Source of the DNA: Lachnospiraceae bacterium UBA3804
Lineage (GTDB): Bacteria; Bacillota; Clostridia; Lachnospirales; Lachnospiraceae
Direction: 5' to 3'
DNA length: 64,000 nt
Assembly: GCA_002368665.1 (NCBI GenBank)
Contig: DFEK01000002.1
Coordinates: 31,496 to 95,495, forward strand
Below, piece by piece: positions 51,992 to 59,888 of the stretch. The position numbers and the translations under genes were made by a program. How positions within the stretch are numbered: the first letter of the stretch is position 1; each line of letters starts with the position of its first letter. A model generated the notes under the pieces. That model did not search any database, was not told where the DNA came from, and saw nothing but the letters and a program-made list of their open reading frames with translations.

Positions 51992-52918
51992 TTACTTCAG
52001 AAATCCGTTAATGATCTGCTCTTCCGCTTCTTCCTCGGTCAGTCCGAGCGTCATTAGTTTGATCAGCTGTTCGCCGGCGATTTTACCGATGGCAGCTTCA
52101 TGGATCAGGCTGGCATCAATGTTTGCCGCGGTAAGCTCGGGAATGGCTTCCACGATTGCTTCGTCCATAATGATCGCATCACATTCGGAATGGCCTTTGC
52201 AGGCATTGCTTCCGATGATGTTGGACTTAAAAGTCTGCTTGGAATGGTTCTTGGCAACCGATCTTGAAACAATGTCCGCACTGGAATCCGCGCCCACAAG
52301 TTCCGCCTTGAAATTGGTCGTGGCAACCTGATAATCGTGCGTCATGATCTTTTCTTTGATAACGATGCTGGCACCGTCTTCAACTTTGGCATAGGTCTTT
52401 CTCTCGGTGGAGTTGATGCCCTCGATCTGGATGGTCTCCATCTCCAGATGGGAGCCTTCCTCCATATAGATTTCGGTGGAGGGATTCATTACGCGCTCTC
52501 CCGTGCCTTCGCCTGTACCGTAATGCTTCTCCACATATTTTACCTTTGAATTCTTACCGACATGGAAGGTGTGAATACCGGAGTGCTCACTGTCCTGATC
52601 TCCGCCGTTATGAATACCACATCCGGCAACGATCACCACATCACAGTCTTCCCCAATAAAAAACTCGTTATAAACCATTTCCTTAATTCCGGTTTCGGTA
52701 ATCAATACCGGAATATGAACGCTCTGGTTCTTGGTTCCGGGTTTGATGATGATATCAATTCCGGGTTTGTCACTCTTCGTTACGATATCGATATTTGCCG
52801 TGGTATTTCTGCCGAGCATTCCTCCGTTGGAGCGGATATTGTATGCTCCGGTCGGAACCTCATGTAAATCGGCAATATTCTCAAGAAGTGTTTTCTGAAT
52901 TGCTGTTAATTCTGCCAT
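51992..52918 (-). CDS. sufB: SufB/SufD-type iron-sulfur scaffold (minimal SMS type)
   Basis: A 308-residue beta-helix protein, shorter than the roughly 470-residue SufB of the full SUF operon and typical of the compact form paired only with SufC. It has GCGIHNGGDQDSEHSG, EKHYGTGEGTGERVMNP and the C-terminal HEAAIGKI...LMTLGLTEEEAE. It would assemble iron-sulfur clusters with the ATPase encoded 11 bp upstream. No sufS, sufU or sufD is present nearby. Confidence 0.92.
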   Translation of the reverse strand: MAELTAIQKTLLENIADLHEVPTGAYNIRSNGGMLGRNTTANIDIVTKSDKPGIDIIIKPGTKNQSVHIPVLITETGIKEMVYNEFFIGEDCDVVIVAGCGIHNGGDQDSEHSGIHTFHVGKNSKVKYVEKHYGTGEGTGERVMNPSTEIYMEEGSHLEMETIQIEGINSTERKTYAKVEDGASIVIKEKIMTHDYQVATTNFKAELVGADSSADIVSRSVAKNHSKQTFKSNIIGSNACKGHSECDAIIMDEAIVEAIPELTAANIDASLIHEAAIGKIAGEQLIKLMTLGLTEEEAEEQIINGFLK

Positions 52919-52929
52919 AAATCTAACCT

Positions 52930-53694
52930 CTATTGCATTTTATTAAGTAGTGTCGGACATCCCAGGGAAGAGTCCGTGGGGATTGCAGGGGAAGGTGCCG
53001 CTCCCGCAAGAAGTTTCGGAAGCACTTCTTCTTTCGTACCGCTGTCCTTGATCTCGCCGTTTGCAAGTACAATAATCCGGTCGGCGATGTTTAAGATACG
53101 CTCCTGATGGGAAATAATGATGATGGAGCCTCCGGATTTGTTGTGAATGTTTTCAAACACATGGATCAGGTTCTGAAAGCTCCAAAGATCGATTCCTGCC
53201 TCCGGCTCGTCAAAAAGAGTCAGTGGGGTTTTGCGTGCGATTGCCATCGCAATCTCGATTCTCTTGAGTTCTCCGCCGGAAAGGGATGCATTGACTTCCC
53301 TGTCGATATAATCCTTGGCACAAAGTCCGACTTCGGAAAGGAATCCGCAGACTTCGTTAAAAGAAACATTCTTTCCCGCAGCAATGGTAAGAAGGTCTTT
53401 CACCGTAAGACCTTTGAAGCGCACCGGTTGCTGGAACGCATAGGTGACGCCCTTCTTTGCACGTTCCGTCACGGAAAGATTCGTAATGTCCTCTCCGTTA
53501 AATAAAATCTGTCCTCCGGTCGGTGTTATGATTCCGGCAATCAGTTTGGCCAGCGTGGATTTACCGCCGCCGTTCGGTCCCGTGATTGCCACGAAACCGT
53601 CTTCAATCGTTAAACTGATATCTTTGATAATTTCCTTCTGGCTGCCGGCATCGGAATCGTCCACCAGATAGGAAACATTACGTAATTCAAGCAT
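52930..53694 (-). CDS. sufC: SufC-type iron-sulfur assembly ATPase
   Basis: A 254-residue ABC ATPase with Walker A TGPNGGGKST, Q-loop FQQPVRFKG, signature LSGGELKR and Walker B LTLFDEPEAGID. It drives conformational changes of the SufB scaffold. After about residue 225 there is an added tail ending SSLGCPTLLNKMQ whose Cys may be a cluster or metal ligand, as in other compact two-component systems. The start has ACGGAG. First gene of its operon. Confidence 0.92.
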   Translation of the reverse strand: MLELRNVSYLVDDSDAGSQKEIIKDISLTIEDGFVAITGPNGGGKSTLAKLIAGIITPTGGQILFNGEDITNLSVTERAKKGVTYAFQQPVRFKGLTVKDLLTIAAGKNVSFNEVCGFLSEVGLCAKDYIDREVNASLSGGELKRIEIAMAIARKTPLTLFDEPEAGIDLWSFQNLIHVFENIHNKSGGSIIIISHQERILNIADRIIVLANGEIKDSGTKEEVLPKLLAGAAPSPAIPTDSSLGCPTLLNKMQ

Positions 53695-53724
53695 TTTATT
53701 ACTCCGTCTGTTTATATTTCATCA

Positions 53725-53742
53725 AGGGAGTTCGACATCCCT
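53725..53742. promoter_or_regulatory. Inverted repeat AGGGA-N8-TCCCT in the sufC leader
   Basis: A symmetric pair of 5-bp half-sites lies between the sufC -10 box and the start codon, where a repressor or mRNA hairpin could control the suf-cobW operon. It does not match a known Fur or IscR site closely. Confidence 0.35.
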
Positions 53743-53750
53743 AACTGCAT

Positions 53751-53779
53751 ATTTTAACACAACCGGCCAATTAATTCAA
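53751..53779 (-). promoter_or_regulatory. Promoter of the sufC-sufB-cobW operon
   Basis: TTGAAT (53774-53779), 17-base spacer, TAAAAT (53751-53756) on the minus strand. Confidence 0.7.
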
Positions 53780-53810
53780 CTTGAATAAAACTGCAGAAAA
53801 CAACATCTTT

Positions 53811-53839
53811 TTGCATTTTCATGCAGTTTTGATTAAAAT
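53811..53839 (+). promoter_or_regulatory. Promoter of the membrane protein-alarmone synthetase pair
   Basis: TTGCAT (53811-53816), 17-base spacer, TAAAAT (53834-53839), about 20 bp before the first start codon and back to back with the sufC promoter. A CTGCA/TGCAG inverted repeat (about 53791-53826) flanks the -35 box. Confidence 0.65.
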
Positions 53840-53859
53840 AGGATTAAGGGGGAATGATC

Positions 53860-54495
53860 ATGGATTTAACACAGAATTATACCGATGAGGAAAAGGCGGT
53901 ATTCGAGCGTGCAGACCGGTTAAGACAACAGATCCGCGACTTGGAAAACAACGCTTACGCCTTACGCTACGAGGTCAAAGAACATAAAGCGGTGAGTCAT
54001 ACGGATCTGGTACCCGCCATTGTTTTTACCGTTTTGTGCCTGATCAATGTTACCTTGTTTATCCTTGATATTCTGCTCGGGGTAGGAACCTTCTCCTATT
54101 CATCCGGAAGAGAATCCAATTTTGATTCAAATTCGGTTACTCTGATGGCGCTTGCGATTGCTTTTGTCGTGGGAACTCCGACACTTGCGATTTTCTTCGG
54201 AATCATGGCTTTTATTCATTACAGAAGACTCTTTTATCAAACGGCAACCGGTTCCGATGTACAGGGAAAAGCGCATGAGAAAGGTTTTACGAATTATGCT
54301 TATCAGAAACGCCGTATGGATATCGAATATGATTTAACCGAGAAACGACTGATGAACCTGCGCAAGCAATATGAAGAAGCGCAGATGGAAGCCGATGCCA
54401 TTGCCGAGCGCAAGGAACGGGAACGCCGCATCAGATCCGAACAGTCAAAGGACCTCAGTTTTGAGATTGTCAAACACGAAAAAGGAGGTTACTAA
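53860..54495 (+). CDS. Hypothetical two-helix membrane protein with coiled-coil ends
   Basis: A 211-residue protein of unknown family. The N-terminus (about 8-45) and C-terminus (about 140-195) are charged, helical and likely coiled coil. Two transmembrane helices (about 50-75 and 95-125) lie between. The ATG at 53860 has AAGGGGG six bases upstream; another ATG six bases earlier is possible. It is directly followed by the small alarmone synthetase gene with no gap, so the two probably act together. Confidence 0.75.
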   Translation: MDLTQNYTDEEKAVFERADRLRQQIRDLENNAYALRYEVKEHKAVSHTDLVPAIVFTVLCLINVTLFILDILLGVGTFSYSSGRESNFDSNSVTLMALAIAFVVGTPTLAIFFGIMAFIHYRRLFYQTATGSDVQGKAHEKGFTNYAYQKRRMDIEYDLTEKRLMNLRKQYEEAQMEADAIAERKERERRIRSEQSKDLSFEIVKHEKGGY

Positions 54496-55218
54496 GTGAG
54501 CCCGAATAAAGGAACAAACAAAAAAGCCCCGCTTTCCGGAGCCAATATCAATGAAGTTTTAAAACAGGCCGACACTCTCTTACAGGCGGAAGATATCTTC
54601 TCTTCCCTTTCAGAGTGGCAGGAAATGATGACCAAATACAATTGTGCGATCCGCGAGATCCGCACGAAATTCGAAGTATTAAACGATGAGCTGTCAATCA
54701 TCAGCAACCGCAATCCGATTCACGGCATCTACTCTCGTATCAAAAACCCGAGAAGCATTATGGAAAAACTCCATCGCAAAGGTTTGGAACTGACCATGGA
54801 CAATGTCCGCAGTGAGATCAATGACATTGCGGGTGTTCGTGTTATCTGCGACTTTGCGGATGATATTTATGAAATTGCGGATATGCTTTTAAAGCAGGAC
54901 GACATCAAACTTTTGTCTTATAAGGACTATATTCGTGCACCGAAAGCCAACGGATACCGTTCCTATCATATGATAATCGAAACGCCGGTATTTTTCTCCG
55001 AAGGCAAAGAAATGATGAAAGTCGAAGTACAGCTTCGTACCATTGCCATGGACTTCTGGGCAAGCCTCGAACATGAACTTCGATACAAAAAAGACCTGGA
55101 CAAGAAAACTCTCGCCCAGATCTCAGAAGACTTACTTAATTGTGCCAACACGATTGCCGACGTAGACAATCAGATGATGAGCATCAAGGATAAATTATAT
55201 CCCAAATTCCCGGATTAA
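54496..55218 (+). CDS. Small alarmone synthetase (GTP pyrophosphokinase, RelQ/YjbM-like)
   Basis: A 240-residue single-domain (p)ppGpp synthetase. The RelA_SpoT core shows YSRIKNPRSIMEKL, INDIAGVRVICDFADD, KANGYRSYHMI and VEVQLRTIAMDFWASLEHE. There is no hydrolase, TGS or ACT domain, so it likely answers other stresses than the long RelA. Translation begins at GTG directly behind the upstream TAA, with AAAGGAGG seven bases before. The end overlaps the lysC stop by 4 bp (convergent). Confidence 0.94.
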   Translation: MSPNKGTNKKAPLSGANINEVLKQADTLLQAEDIFSSLSEWQEMMTKYNCAIREIRTKFEVLNDELSIISNRNPIHGIYSRIKNPRSIMEKLHRKGLELTMDNVRSEINDIAGVRVICDFADDIYEIADMLLKQDDIKLLSYKDYIRAPKANGYRSYHMIIETPVFFSEGKEMMKVEVQLRTIAMDFWASLEHELRYKKDLDKKTLAQISEDLLNCANTIADVDNQMMSIKDKLYPKFPD

Positions 55219-56426
55219 GCTTCATCCAATCCGAAGGAATCATGAATGGCATTGGCTGCTCTGTCCGCATCCTTTGCGTCGATCAGAACGGTAACACGAA
55301 TCTCGGAAGTGGAAATCATCTTGATGTTGATGTGCTCGTTGTAGAGGCATTCGAACATCTTTGCAGCCACACCGGGGTTGCTCATCATACCGGCTCCGAC
55401 AATGGATACCTTGCATACGTTTTTCTCGATTTCGATACTGTCGTAATTCAAACGGCTCTTGTTGTCTTCCAACACCTTAACGGCATCGTCGCCGAAGTTT
55501 CCGTCCACGGTAAAGGAAATATCCTTGCTTCCCTCACGTCCTACGGACTGAAGGATCATATCCACGTTAACATTTGCTTTTGCCAATGCATCGAATACAC
55601 GGAATGCGGTACCGGGCTTATCTTCAAGGCCTACAATTGAAATTCTCTCTGCGCTCTTATCTACGGCTACGCCGCTGACTAACATCTTCTCCACTTTAAC
55701 ATCCTCCTTAACAATCGTTCCCTCTTCATTGGTAAGAGAAGAACGTACGACTAACTGAACACCGTATTTCTTGGCCATTTCCACGGAACGGTTATGTAAA
55801 ACTCCCGCGCCGAGGGTAGCTAAGTCAAGCATCTCATCATAGGTAATCTCAGGCAGTTTTCTTGCCTTCTTTACAATTCTCGGATCTGCCGTATATACGC
55901 CATCCACGTCCGTATAGATTTCACACATGTCCGCTCTTAACGCTGCTGCCAATGCCACCGCCGTGGTATCGGATCCGCCTCTTCCGAGCGTTGTGTAATC
56001 ATCATATTTGTTAACACCCTGGAAACCGGTGATGATAACAATTCTCTTGCTCTCCAGTTCGTGTACGATACGTTCGGTATCGATTCTCTTCAGTCTTGCG
56101 TTTCCGTAATTGGATGTGGTATGCATCTGTACCTGGAATGCGTTTAAGGATACACTCGGTACTCCCAAAACATCCATTGCCATGCTCATAAGAGCAACCG
56201 AAGTCTGCTCACCCGTGGTCATCAACATATCCAGTTCTCTTCTGGAAGGGTTGGGGTTAATGTCCCGGGCCATGGCAATCAGTTCGTCCGTCATTTTACC
56301 CATGGCAGACAGAACAACCACTACATCATTTCCTTTGCGGTAATCTTCAATTACTCTCCTTGCCACGTTGTAGATTCTCTCTTTGTTGGCAACGGAGGTA
56401 CCGCCGAACTTCTTTACAACTAACAT
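55215..56426 (-). CDS. lysC: Aspartate kinase
   Basis: A 403-residue class II aspartokinase. The catalytic domain opens VKKFGGTSVA and has TTLGRGGSDTTAVALA; two ACT repeats form the C-terminal third (SIVGLEDKPGTAFRV, SIVGAGMMSNPGVA) for feedback by lysine or threonine. It begins the aspartate-family pathway. The AGGAGG start lies downstream of structured element copy B in the hom-lysC gap. No lysine riboswitch is recognised. Confidence 0.97.
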   Translation of the reverse strand: MLVVKKFGGTSVANKERIYNVARRVIEDYRKGNDVVVVLSAMGKMTDELIAMARDINPNPSRRELDMLMTTGEQTSVALMSMAMDVLGVPSVSLNAFQVQMHTTSNYGNARLKRIDTERIVHELESKRIVIITGFQGVNKYDDYTTLGRGGSDTTAVALAAALRADMCEIYTDVDGVYTADPRIVKKARKLPEITYDEMLDLATLGAGVLHNRSVEMAKKYGVQLVVRSSLTNEEGTIVKEDVKVEKMLVSGVAVDKSAERISIVGLEDKPGTAFRVFDALAKANVNVDMILQSVGREGSKDISFTVDGNFGDDAVKVLEDNKSRLNYDSIEIEKNVCKVSIVGAGMMSNPGVAAKMFECLYNEHINIKMISTSEIRVTVLIDAKDADRAANAIHDSFGLDEA

Positions 56427-56480
56427 GTTGTCCTCCTAAAATCTATTTTTCTCCCCAATAAAATCATTAGTTCTTGAAGC

Positions 56481-56621
56481 GGCTTCCTCCAATTCCATGT
56501 CCCTTCGGGGACGCACTCTCGGCTCGGTTGCCTCACGTAGCGGTACTAAGGTCCCAAAATACGGGACCTAAGGACCGACGCTCGTGCAAACGCCCCTCAG
56601 TTACATAAATTGTCGTCAGCC
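56481..56621 (-). repeat. Structured intergenic element, copy B
   Basis: Homologous on the minus strand to copy A (7683-7816). Plus-strand pairings: GGCT (56481-56484) with AGCC (56618-56621); CAATT...ATGT (56490-56500) with ACAT...AATTG (56603-56612); GTCCC/GGGAC around CGAA (56499-56512); and the apical GGTCCC/GGGACC (56550-56555, 56563-56568) with a 7-base loop. It lies in sense orientation between hom and lysC and may be in their mRNA. The basal and apical stems differ from copy A at paired positions while staying complementary. Confidence 0.7.
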
Positions 56622-56640
56622 TTAAATTTACTTATTAATC

Positions 56641-57849
56641 TTATTTGATGCGGATAAATTTGATGGCGTTGCTTAAGGTTGCGTACTTGGAAAGGAATTC
56701 GCCCTCAGTGAGTTCGGGTGTTACAAAGGCGTATTCGCCTGCGAGGATTTCGGCACCGAGTTCTTCGGCTCCGGGGAAAACCTGTGCAAAACGTCCGTCG
56801 GAAGCGTTTCCGCTTACGCGCACCATATATTTGAATTTCAGTTCATTCTTGTCATCCAGAGTTAATTTCTCGTCGACCCATTCGATGTCGGATGCCTTTC
56901 CGAGATTCATTGCTTCTTCGATGATGTCGGAGACAACTGCCGATGCGGTGGGAAGTTTTCCGGCTCCGCGTCCGACAAAGACAACATCATCCACCATATT
57001 GCCGTGAACCAGGATTCCGTTGAACACTCCGTTTATGCTGTACAAAGGATGATTTTCATCAAGCAGGAAAGGAGCAACCATTGCATATTTCTTTCCGCCC
57101 TCTTCCTTGCAGAATCCAAGCAATTTGATGCTACGGTTTAAAAGGCCAGCATAGTCGAAGTCCTCCTTGGTGATTTTACTGATTCCTTCGGTATAGATAT
57201 CTTCGTAATTCACGGTTTGGCCATAGCTTAAGGATGCGAGGATTGCGATCTTTCTGCAGGCATCATATCCTTCCACATCCGCTTCGGGATTGCGCTCAGC
57301 ATATCCGTTATCCTGTGCTTCTTTCAGGACGTCGGCATAATCGCTTCCTTCCTTATCCATCTTGGTTAACATGTAATTGGTCGTACCGTTTAAAATACCG
57401 GTGATCTCACCGATCTCCTCAGCGGTAAGACAGGTAAGGAGCGGACGTATAATGGGGATTCCGCCTCCGACACTTGCTTCGAATAAATACTGGCAACCGT
57501 TTTCTTTGGCAAGGGCAAGAAGTTCCGGTCCGTGTGCTGCCACAAGTTCCTTATTGGAAGTACATACGCTCTTTCCGGCCTCCAGCAGTTTCTTCGTAAA
57601 ATCATAGGCAGGCTTTAATCCTCCCATGGTTTCGCAAACCACCTTAACATCCGCATCCGCTACAATAGCGTCGAAATCCTTGGTGATGATATTCTCAAAC
57701 GGATCTCCCGGAAACTCACGGATATCGAGAATATATTTAATATTCAGTTCTTCTCCCACACGCTTTGCGATGCTTGCGGCATTGGTCTTTAAAACCTCTG
57801 CCACGCCTCCGCCTACGGTTCCGTATCCAAGAATTGCTACGTTAATCAT
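56641..57849 (-). CDS. hom: Homoserine dehydrogenase
   Basis: A 402-residue enzyme reducing aspartate semialdehyde to homoserine. The NAD(P) site is ILGYGTVGGGVAEVL, followed by VCETMGGLKPAYDF and GILNGTTNYMLTKM...EAQDNGYAERNPEADVEGYDACRK. The C-terminal region resembles an ACT domain for threonine feedback. Start with TAAGGAG; 41 bp after the ACT-domain gene, and upstream of element B and lysC. Confidence 0.97.
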   Translation of the reverse strand: MINVAILGYGTVGGGVAEVLKTNAASIAKRVGEELNIKYILDIREFPGDPFENIITKDFDAIVADADVKVVCETMGGLKPAYDFTKKLLEAGKSVCTSNKELVAAHGPELLALAKENGCQYLFEASVGGGIPIIRPLLTCLTAEEIGEITGILNGTTNYMLTKMDKEGSDYADVLKEAQDNGYAERNPEADVEGYDACRKIAILASLSYGQTVNYEDIYTEGISKITKEDFDYAGLLNRSIKLLGFCKEEGGKKYAMVAPFLLDENHPLYSINGVFNGILVHGNMVDDVVFVGRGAGKLPTASAVVSDIIEEAMNLGKASDIEWVDEKLTLDDKNELKFKYMVRVSGNASDGRFAQVFPGAEELGAEILAGEYAFVTPELTEGEFLSKYATLSNAIKFIRIK

Positions 57850-57890
57850 ATCTTTAGCTCCTTACGAATTTTTCTTATATCTGTATGTCT

Positions 57891-58334
57891 CTATTCTCTG
57901 GCGACGATTTTGATGCTTCTTACTCCGTCGATGGCTTCCATGTCTTCCACCATGCTGGATACATCCTTTGTGGAAGGAAGGATCTGAAGGCTGATGGAAA
58001 GTGTCGCCATGTTGTTGATCGGAATACTCTGATGGATGGTCAGTACGTTGGCACCGTACTTTGCGATAATGCTCAGAAGCAGGGATAAAAGTCCCGGCTC
58101 GTCCTCCATCTCACAGGTGAAGGTTAATGTCTTGCCTTCCGTATTATCATGGAAAACGAAGATATCGTCTTTGTATTTGTAGAAGGAACTTCTTGAAATA
58201 CCGGTCTGCTCGGCCGCTTCCGCCACGGAATGAACCTTCCCGGTCTCAAGAAGGGATTTGGCTTTCACGACGTTCAGAAGCACTTCCGGAACTGCTTTTT
58301 CTTTAATTACATAATAGGAACTGCCTTTTACCAT
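57891..58334 (-). CDS. ACT-domain regulatory protein (UPF0735/PheB-like)
   Basis: A 147-residue protein with a small helix-turn-helix-like N-terminus (SVAEAAEQTGISRSSFYKYKD) and a C-terminal ACT domain (LLSLLLSIIAKYGANVLTIHQS). Such proteins are found next to hom or pheA and probably sense an aspartate-family or aromatic amino acid. It is the first gene of the hom-lysC unit. Its leader holds a tandem 27-nt repeat. Confidence 0.88.
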   Translation of the reverse strand: MVKGSSYYVIKEKAVPEVLLNVVKAKSLLETGKVHSVAEAAEQTGISRSSFYKYKDDIFVFHDNTEGKTLTFTCEMEDEPGLLSLLLSIIAKYGANVLTIHQSIPINNMATLSISLQILPSTKDVSSMVEDMEAIDGVRSIKIVARE

Positions 58335-58346
58335 ACCGGTGATTCC

Positions 58347-58413
58347 TTCTGTCCGCTCCTCGCGTACATATGTCTGTTATTTGCGTTTCTGTCCGTGTAC
58401 CGCGGACATATGT
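58347..58413 (-). repeat. Tandem 27-nt direct repeat in the hom operon leader
   Basis: Two copies at 58387-58413 and 58347-58373, 40 bp apart start to start, share ACATATGT-N2-GCG-N5-CGGACAGAA on the minus strand. Each copy can form a small hairpin (TGTCCG/CGGACA in the first). They lie downstream of a plausible promoter and directly before the ribosome binding site of the ACT gene. Confidence 0.65.
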
Positions 58414-58442
58414 GCACCTGCGGGGGATATCGTACCATACTC

Positions 58443-58472
58443 AATCAAAAAAAGCAACCCCTCTGGCTGCCT
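58443..58472 (-). terminator. Terminator of the tetR-like gene
   Basis: GCAGCC and GGTTGC pair around AGAG on the minus strand, followed by TTTTTTT. A second small hairpin (GGTACC/GGTACC, 58486-58504) lies just before it. Confidence 0.7.
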
Positions 58473-58517
58473 TTTTACCAAAAGAAAGGTACCGACACGC
58501 GGTACCTTACATATTCC

Positions 58518-59123
58518 TTAATTATTCTGTGACATCTTTCGCATCTGTCTTAGGAATGCTTTCAGGCGCTCCATATAGGAAGCCTCGTCGAACGATTCCT
58601 TCGCATACTCTTCTTCCAGAATTCCCTTCATCGTAAAACGGACGGTCTGTTCAAAGATCTCTTCATCCACGAACGAAGCGAATGCGCTCTTATCCACCTG
58701 CTCATATGCTGCTGCCACCTTATCATGATAATAACGGATATACTCTCCGACTGCTGCGAGTGCTTCCTCGTTATTCTCCTGATCGAGGGAGGATAAGAAC
58801 AACGGAACATACGGATAGGACTTGCGGACGGACATTTTAACCATCTCAATTCCGTAAACGGTATCGAAATAGTCCGTGGTATCCGCGGAGAAACTTGCGG
58901 CAAGTTCCATACAGATGTATTTTATTGCATAATCGGTCACAAATGTGTAAAGACCAATCTTGTTATCAAAATAGTGGAACCAGAGTCCCTTGCTTACGCC
59001 CGCTTCTTTTACCATTTCATCGGTGGATGCCCTGGCGAATCCGTTCAGAGCAAACACTTTCATGGCACCGTTAATCATACGGTCCTGTTTTTCTTTCTTT
59101 AAGTCAAAAAATTTCTCGTTCAT
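58518..59123 (-). CDS. TetR/AcrR family transcriptional regulator
   Basis: A 201-residue repressor with the N-terminal helix-turn-helix (MINGAMKVFALNGFARASTDEMVKE plus GVSKGLWFHYF split across helices) and an all-helical ligand domain. The ligand is unknown. It is divergent from the small amphipathic-protein gene 240 bp away, a possible target. Start after AAAGGA. Confidence 0.92.
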   Translation of the reverse strand: MNEKFFDLKKEKQDRMINGAMKVFALNGFARASTDEMVKEAGVSKGLWFHYFDNKIGLYTFVTDYAIKYICMELAASFSADTTDYFDTVYGIEMVKMSVRKSYPYVPLFLSSLDQENNEEALAAVGEYIRYYHDKVAAAYEQVDKSAFASFVDEEIFEQTVRFTMKGILEEEYAKESFDEASYMERLKAFLRQMRKMSQNN

Positions 59124-59363
59124 CTATGATGTCCTTTTCCGAATTGTCCCCTAAGCCGCGCCATTCGCACATTTCGGCGATTGACTTTTGCGGTCATATC
59201 CTATCATATCAAAACAGGTATCGCGTTGCAATTGATTTTTTCTTATTTTTCAAAGTTTTTTGAATTCAAAAGTTTTCTTTTTGTCTTTCTTTTCTTGCGA
59301 AAAAGGAGTACAATAATAAGCAGTGTAGTAAAACACAAACGATATGTTGGAGGTTTGAAAATT

Positions 59364-59780
59364 ATGAAGACTGTAACAAAGATTGTTTTAGCCGGACTCG
59401 GAACCGCTGCCGTTTGCGCAGGTGTTTATTTTGCAGTAAAGAACAAAGACAAATTCATAAAGACCGAAGAAGTGATCAATCCCGACGGAACCACAGAGAA
59501 GCGTACTTACGTTGTACTCGATGTGGACGGAGCCAAGAAGAAAGCTGCCGATACGTTCCAGAAAGCCAAAGAAGGAACCACCGGTGCATTCAAGAAAGTT
59601 GCCGAAGGCGCTAAGGAAACCTTTAACAAGGTAACCGGCAAGGGCAAGGAAGAAATGGAAGTTGATTTCAGCAATATTGTTGACGGAGACGAAGTTTTGG
59701 AAGCAGCCGATGATGCAAGCGAAGCTGTTGCAGATGCAGTTGAGAATGCAGTAGATAACGTAAAAGAAGCTTTCGCATAA
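59364..59780 (+). CDS. Small membrane-anchored amphipathic-helix protein (YtxH-like)
   Basis: A 138-residue protein. A hydrophobic N-terminal helix (residues 5-25) is followed by long amphipathic helices with an 11-residue-like periodicity (TFQKAKEGTT, AFKKVAEGAKE, TFNKV) and an acidic Ala-rich tail (AADDASEAVADAVENAV). This resembles YtxH/apolipoprotein-like stress proteins that coat membranes. The ATG at 59364 follows TTGGAGG. It has its own terminator and is divergent from the TetR gene. Role unknown, possibly envelope stress. Confidence 0.75.
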   Translation: MKTVTKIVLAGLGTAAVCAGVYFAVKNKDKFIKTEEVINPDGTTEKRTYVVLDVDGAKKKAADTFQKAKEGTTGAFKKVAEGAKETFNKVTGKGKEEMEVDFSNIVDGDEVLEAADDASEAVADAVENAVDNVKEAFA

Positions 59781-59796
59781 GATTCAATCAAACGAT

Positions 59797-59826
59797 AAAG
59801 GGAGGCATATCTGCCTCCCTTTTTTG
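59797..59826. terminator. Strong terminator, probably bidirectional
   Basis: AAAGGGAGGCA and TGCCTCCCTTT pair over a 4-base loop. Six T follow on the plus strand, ending the amphipathic-protein transcript. On the minus strand TTTATCG follows, giving a weaker end for a possible small RNA. Confidence 0.88.
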
Positions 59827-59882
59827 ATGCTCAATTTATTAACCTAATCACTTATACGGGCTAACCGTCTATCGGTAGCACC
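59797..59882 (-). ncRNA. Candidate small RNA at the edge of the restriction island
   Basis: A consensus promoter (59889-59917) starts a minus-strand transcript of about 85 nt that has no reading frame. It contains a hairpin GCTACCG/CGGTTAGC (about 59859-59878), a repeated TATAAGTG motif, and ends in the GGGAGGCA/TGCCTCCC hairpin. The region belongs to the AT-rich segment that carries the T5orf172 protein and HsdR. It has no recognised RNA family; the call rests on promoter, hairpins and lack of any other purpose. Confidence 0.45.
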
Positions 59883-59888
59883 ACTTAT

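Noticed and set aside
56427..56640. Lysine riboswitch before lysC
   Set aside because: The region is the structured element B, homologous to a sequence near aspS; the conserved L-box segments are not found.
58347..58413. CRISPR-like repeats
   Set aside because: Only two imperfect copies, a 13-bp spacer and no cas genes; position in a leader suggests regulation instead.
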